A DNA stretch of 58,867 nucleotides from contig JAUIDE010000013.1 of NCBI GenBank assembly GCA_030429105.1, positions 1 to 58,867 on the forward strand, given 5' to 3'. A program made the position numbers and the translations under genes. Below the pieces are notes generated by a model. The model searched no databases and was not told the origin of the DNA. It saw only the letters and a program-made list of their open reading frames with translations. This document shows, piece by piece, positions 58,144-58,867 of the stretch (position 1 is its first letter; each line of letters starts with the position of its first letter). Source of the DNA: Alphaproteobacteria bacterium (GTDB lineage Bacteria > Pseudomonadota > Alphaproteobacteria > Rhodobacterales > Rhodobacteraceae).

Positions 58144-58298
58144 GGCCGGTCTCCCGCTCTAGCAGCGCCGAAGTTGAAACGCGGGAGCGGCGCTGCGGTC
58201 AAGCCGGGTCACGAAGATGCGAACGGGCCGCGCGGGTTGCCATCGCCGGCCCGGGCGCCAAACTGGCGTTAACGTAATGAAATGGCAGGAGGCCGCCG

Positions 58299-58754
58299 AT
58301 GAGCATGTCCGTCTATCTCTCGGGCGAGATTCACACCGACTGGCGGGAGGAGATCGTCGCCGGGTGCCGGGACGCCGGCCTCGACATCCGGTTCTCCGCC
58401 CCGGTGACGGATCACGAGGCCTCGGACGATTGCGGCGTCCTGATCCTCGGTGCCGAGCCCAACAAGTTCTGGCATGACCACAAGGGCGCGAAGCTGAACG
58501 CCATTCGCACGCGGCGGGGGATCGAGAATGCGGATGTCGTCGTCGTCCGCTTCGGGGAGAAATACCGCCAGTGGAACGCCGCCTTCGACGCGGGCATGGC
58601 TGCGGCGCTCGGCAAGGCGCTGATCGTCCTCCACGGGCCGGAGCACCAGCACGCGCTGAAGGAAGTGGACGCCGCCGCCCTCGCCGTGGCGGAGACGCCG
58701 GCGCAGGTCGTCGAAATTCTCACCTATGTGGAGACGGGCGCGCTGCCCCGATAG
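58299..58754 (+). CDS. YtoQ-family protein
   Basis: This 151-aa soluble protein matches the YtoQ family: MSMSVYLSGEIHTDWREEIV at the start, then FSAPVTDHEASDDCGVLILG and KFWHDHKGAKLNAIRTR, ending with EILTYVETGALPR. It has a nucleoside deoxyribosyltransferase-like look but no proven activity. AGGAGG with 6-nt spacing precedes ATG 58299. It diverges from the LysR gene, which could regulate it. Confidence 0.9.
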   Translation: MSMSVYLSGEIHTDWREEIVAGCRDAGLDIRFSAPVTDHEASDDCGVLILGAEPNKFWHDHKGAKLNAIRTRRGIENADVVVVRFGEKYRQWNAAFDAGMAAALGKALIVLHGPEHQHALKEVDAAALAVAETPAQVVEILTYVETGALPR

Positions 58755-58775
58755 GGGGCTGCGCGCCGCGCCGGA

Positions 58776-58867
58776 TCAGGCCGCCGCTTCGGCGCCGCTG
58801 TCTTCGCTCTCGGGCTCGTCCGCCTTCGCGCGGGCGGAAAGCTTCGGCAGCGGGATCATCATGAAGG
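58776..58867 (-). CDS. C-terminal end of an unidentified protein (partial)
   Basis: On the minus strand an open frame enters from the right edge and ends at TGA (58778-58776). The visible end reads FMMIPLPKLSARAKADEP and then an acidic/Ala-rich tail. Codon bias (GCC, GCG, GAG, AAG) fits real coding sequence. About 29 residues are seen, too few to name a family. Converges with the YtoQ-family gene 21 nt away. Confidence 0.5.
   Translation of the reverse strand, partial: FMMIPLPKLSARAKADEPESEDSGAEAAA

Noticed and set aside
57241-58272. Long continuation of the CTERM gene frame to 58272
   Set aside because: It runs antisense through the LysR gene and has shadow-type composition; the sorting signal is in another frame.
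58217-58477. 86-aa plus-strand ORF overlapping the YtoQ-family start
   Set aside because: It overlaps the better-supported YtoQ frame, is Arg-rich and lacks conserved features.

Overview
The window is high-GC DNA that reads as the chromosome of an alphaproteobacterium of the Rhodobacterales type, most likely an anoxygenic phototroph able to make bacteriochlorophyll with oxygen present. The LH1 and reaction-centre proteins are very close to those of Rhodobacter/Roseobacter relatives. The reaction centre carries a tetraheme PufC instead of PufX, and the cyclase gene present is the O2-dependent acsF. No LH2 (puc), crt, bchE, bchI/D or bchC/X genes lie inside the window, and bchY is cut by the left edge.

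Region 1 (1-29.4 kb) is a photosynthesis gene cluster. bchY(partial)-bchZ-pufQ-pufBALMC-dxs runs rightwards. The leftward block idi-bchP-bch2-bchG (read bchG to idi) converges on dxs at a shared 14-bp terminator. Next come the regulators ppaA-ppsR, also leftward and coupled by a GTGA overlap. The rightward block bchF-N-B-H-L-M-lhaA-puhA-puhB-puhC-orf98-acsF-puhE-hemA completes the cluster. Together these genes make isoprenoid precursors, 5-aminolevulinate and bacteriochlorophyll a, and build the LH1-RC complex. PpsR operators (TGT-N12-ACA) lie at the bchG start and in the ppaA/bchF divergent region. The bchG operator is tandem, with the 8-bp spacing known for CrtJ/PpsR, and it overlaps a promoter that seems to give an almost leaderless bchG mRNA.

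Region 2 (29.5-34.5 kb) holds clpP, clpX and lon, with RpoH-like promoter candidates before clpP and lon, followed by tRNA-Val(TAC) and tRNA-Asp(GTC).

Region 3 (34.76-53.25 kb) is a complete 14-gene nuo operon for NADH:quinone oxidoreductase. At least nine non-nuo genes are threaded through it: an NTF2/lumazine-binding-like protein, a DUF4160-DUF2442 pair resembling a toxin-antitoxin module, a membrane protein whose C-terminal helix-hairpin-helix-like domain duplicates the tail of NuoE, an atypical low-GC zinc-ribbon membrane protein, a DUF3291 protein, a pentapeptide-repeat protein, a 58-aa protein, a lipoprotein and a methyltransferase-like protein. The operon runs on into birA-coaX-rnj.

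Region 4 (56.5 kb to the end) holds a secreted VPLPA-CTERM-type protein gene broken by an apparent 1-nt deletion, a convergent LysR regulator, a YtoQ-family gene and the 3' end of an unidentified leftward gene. I saw no CRISPR array, rRNA, insertion sequence or prophage. The best candidates for undescribed biology are the accessory genes inside the nuo operon and the architecture of the bchG operator and promoter.
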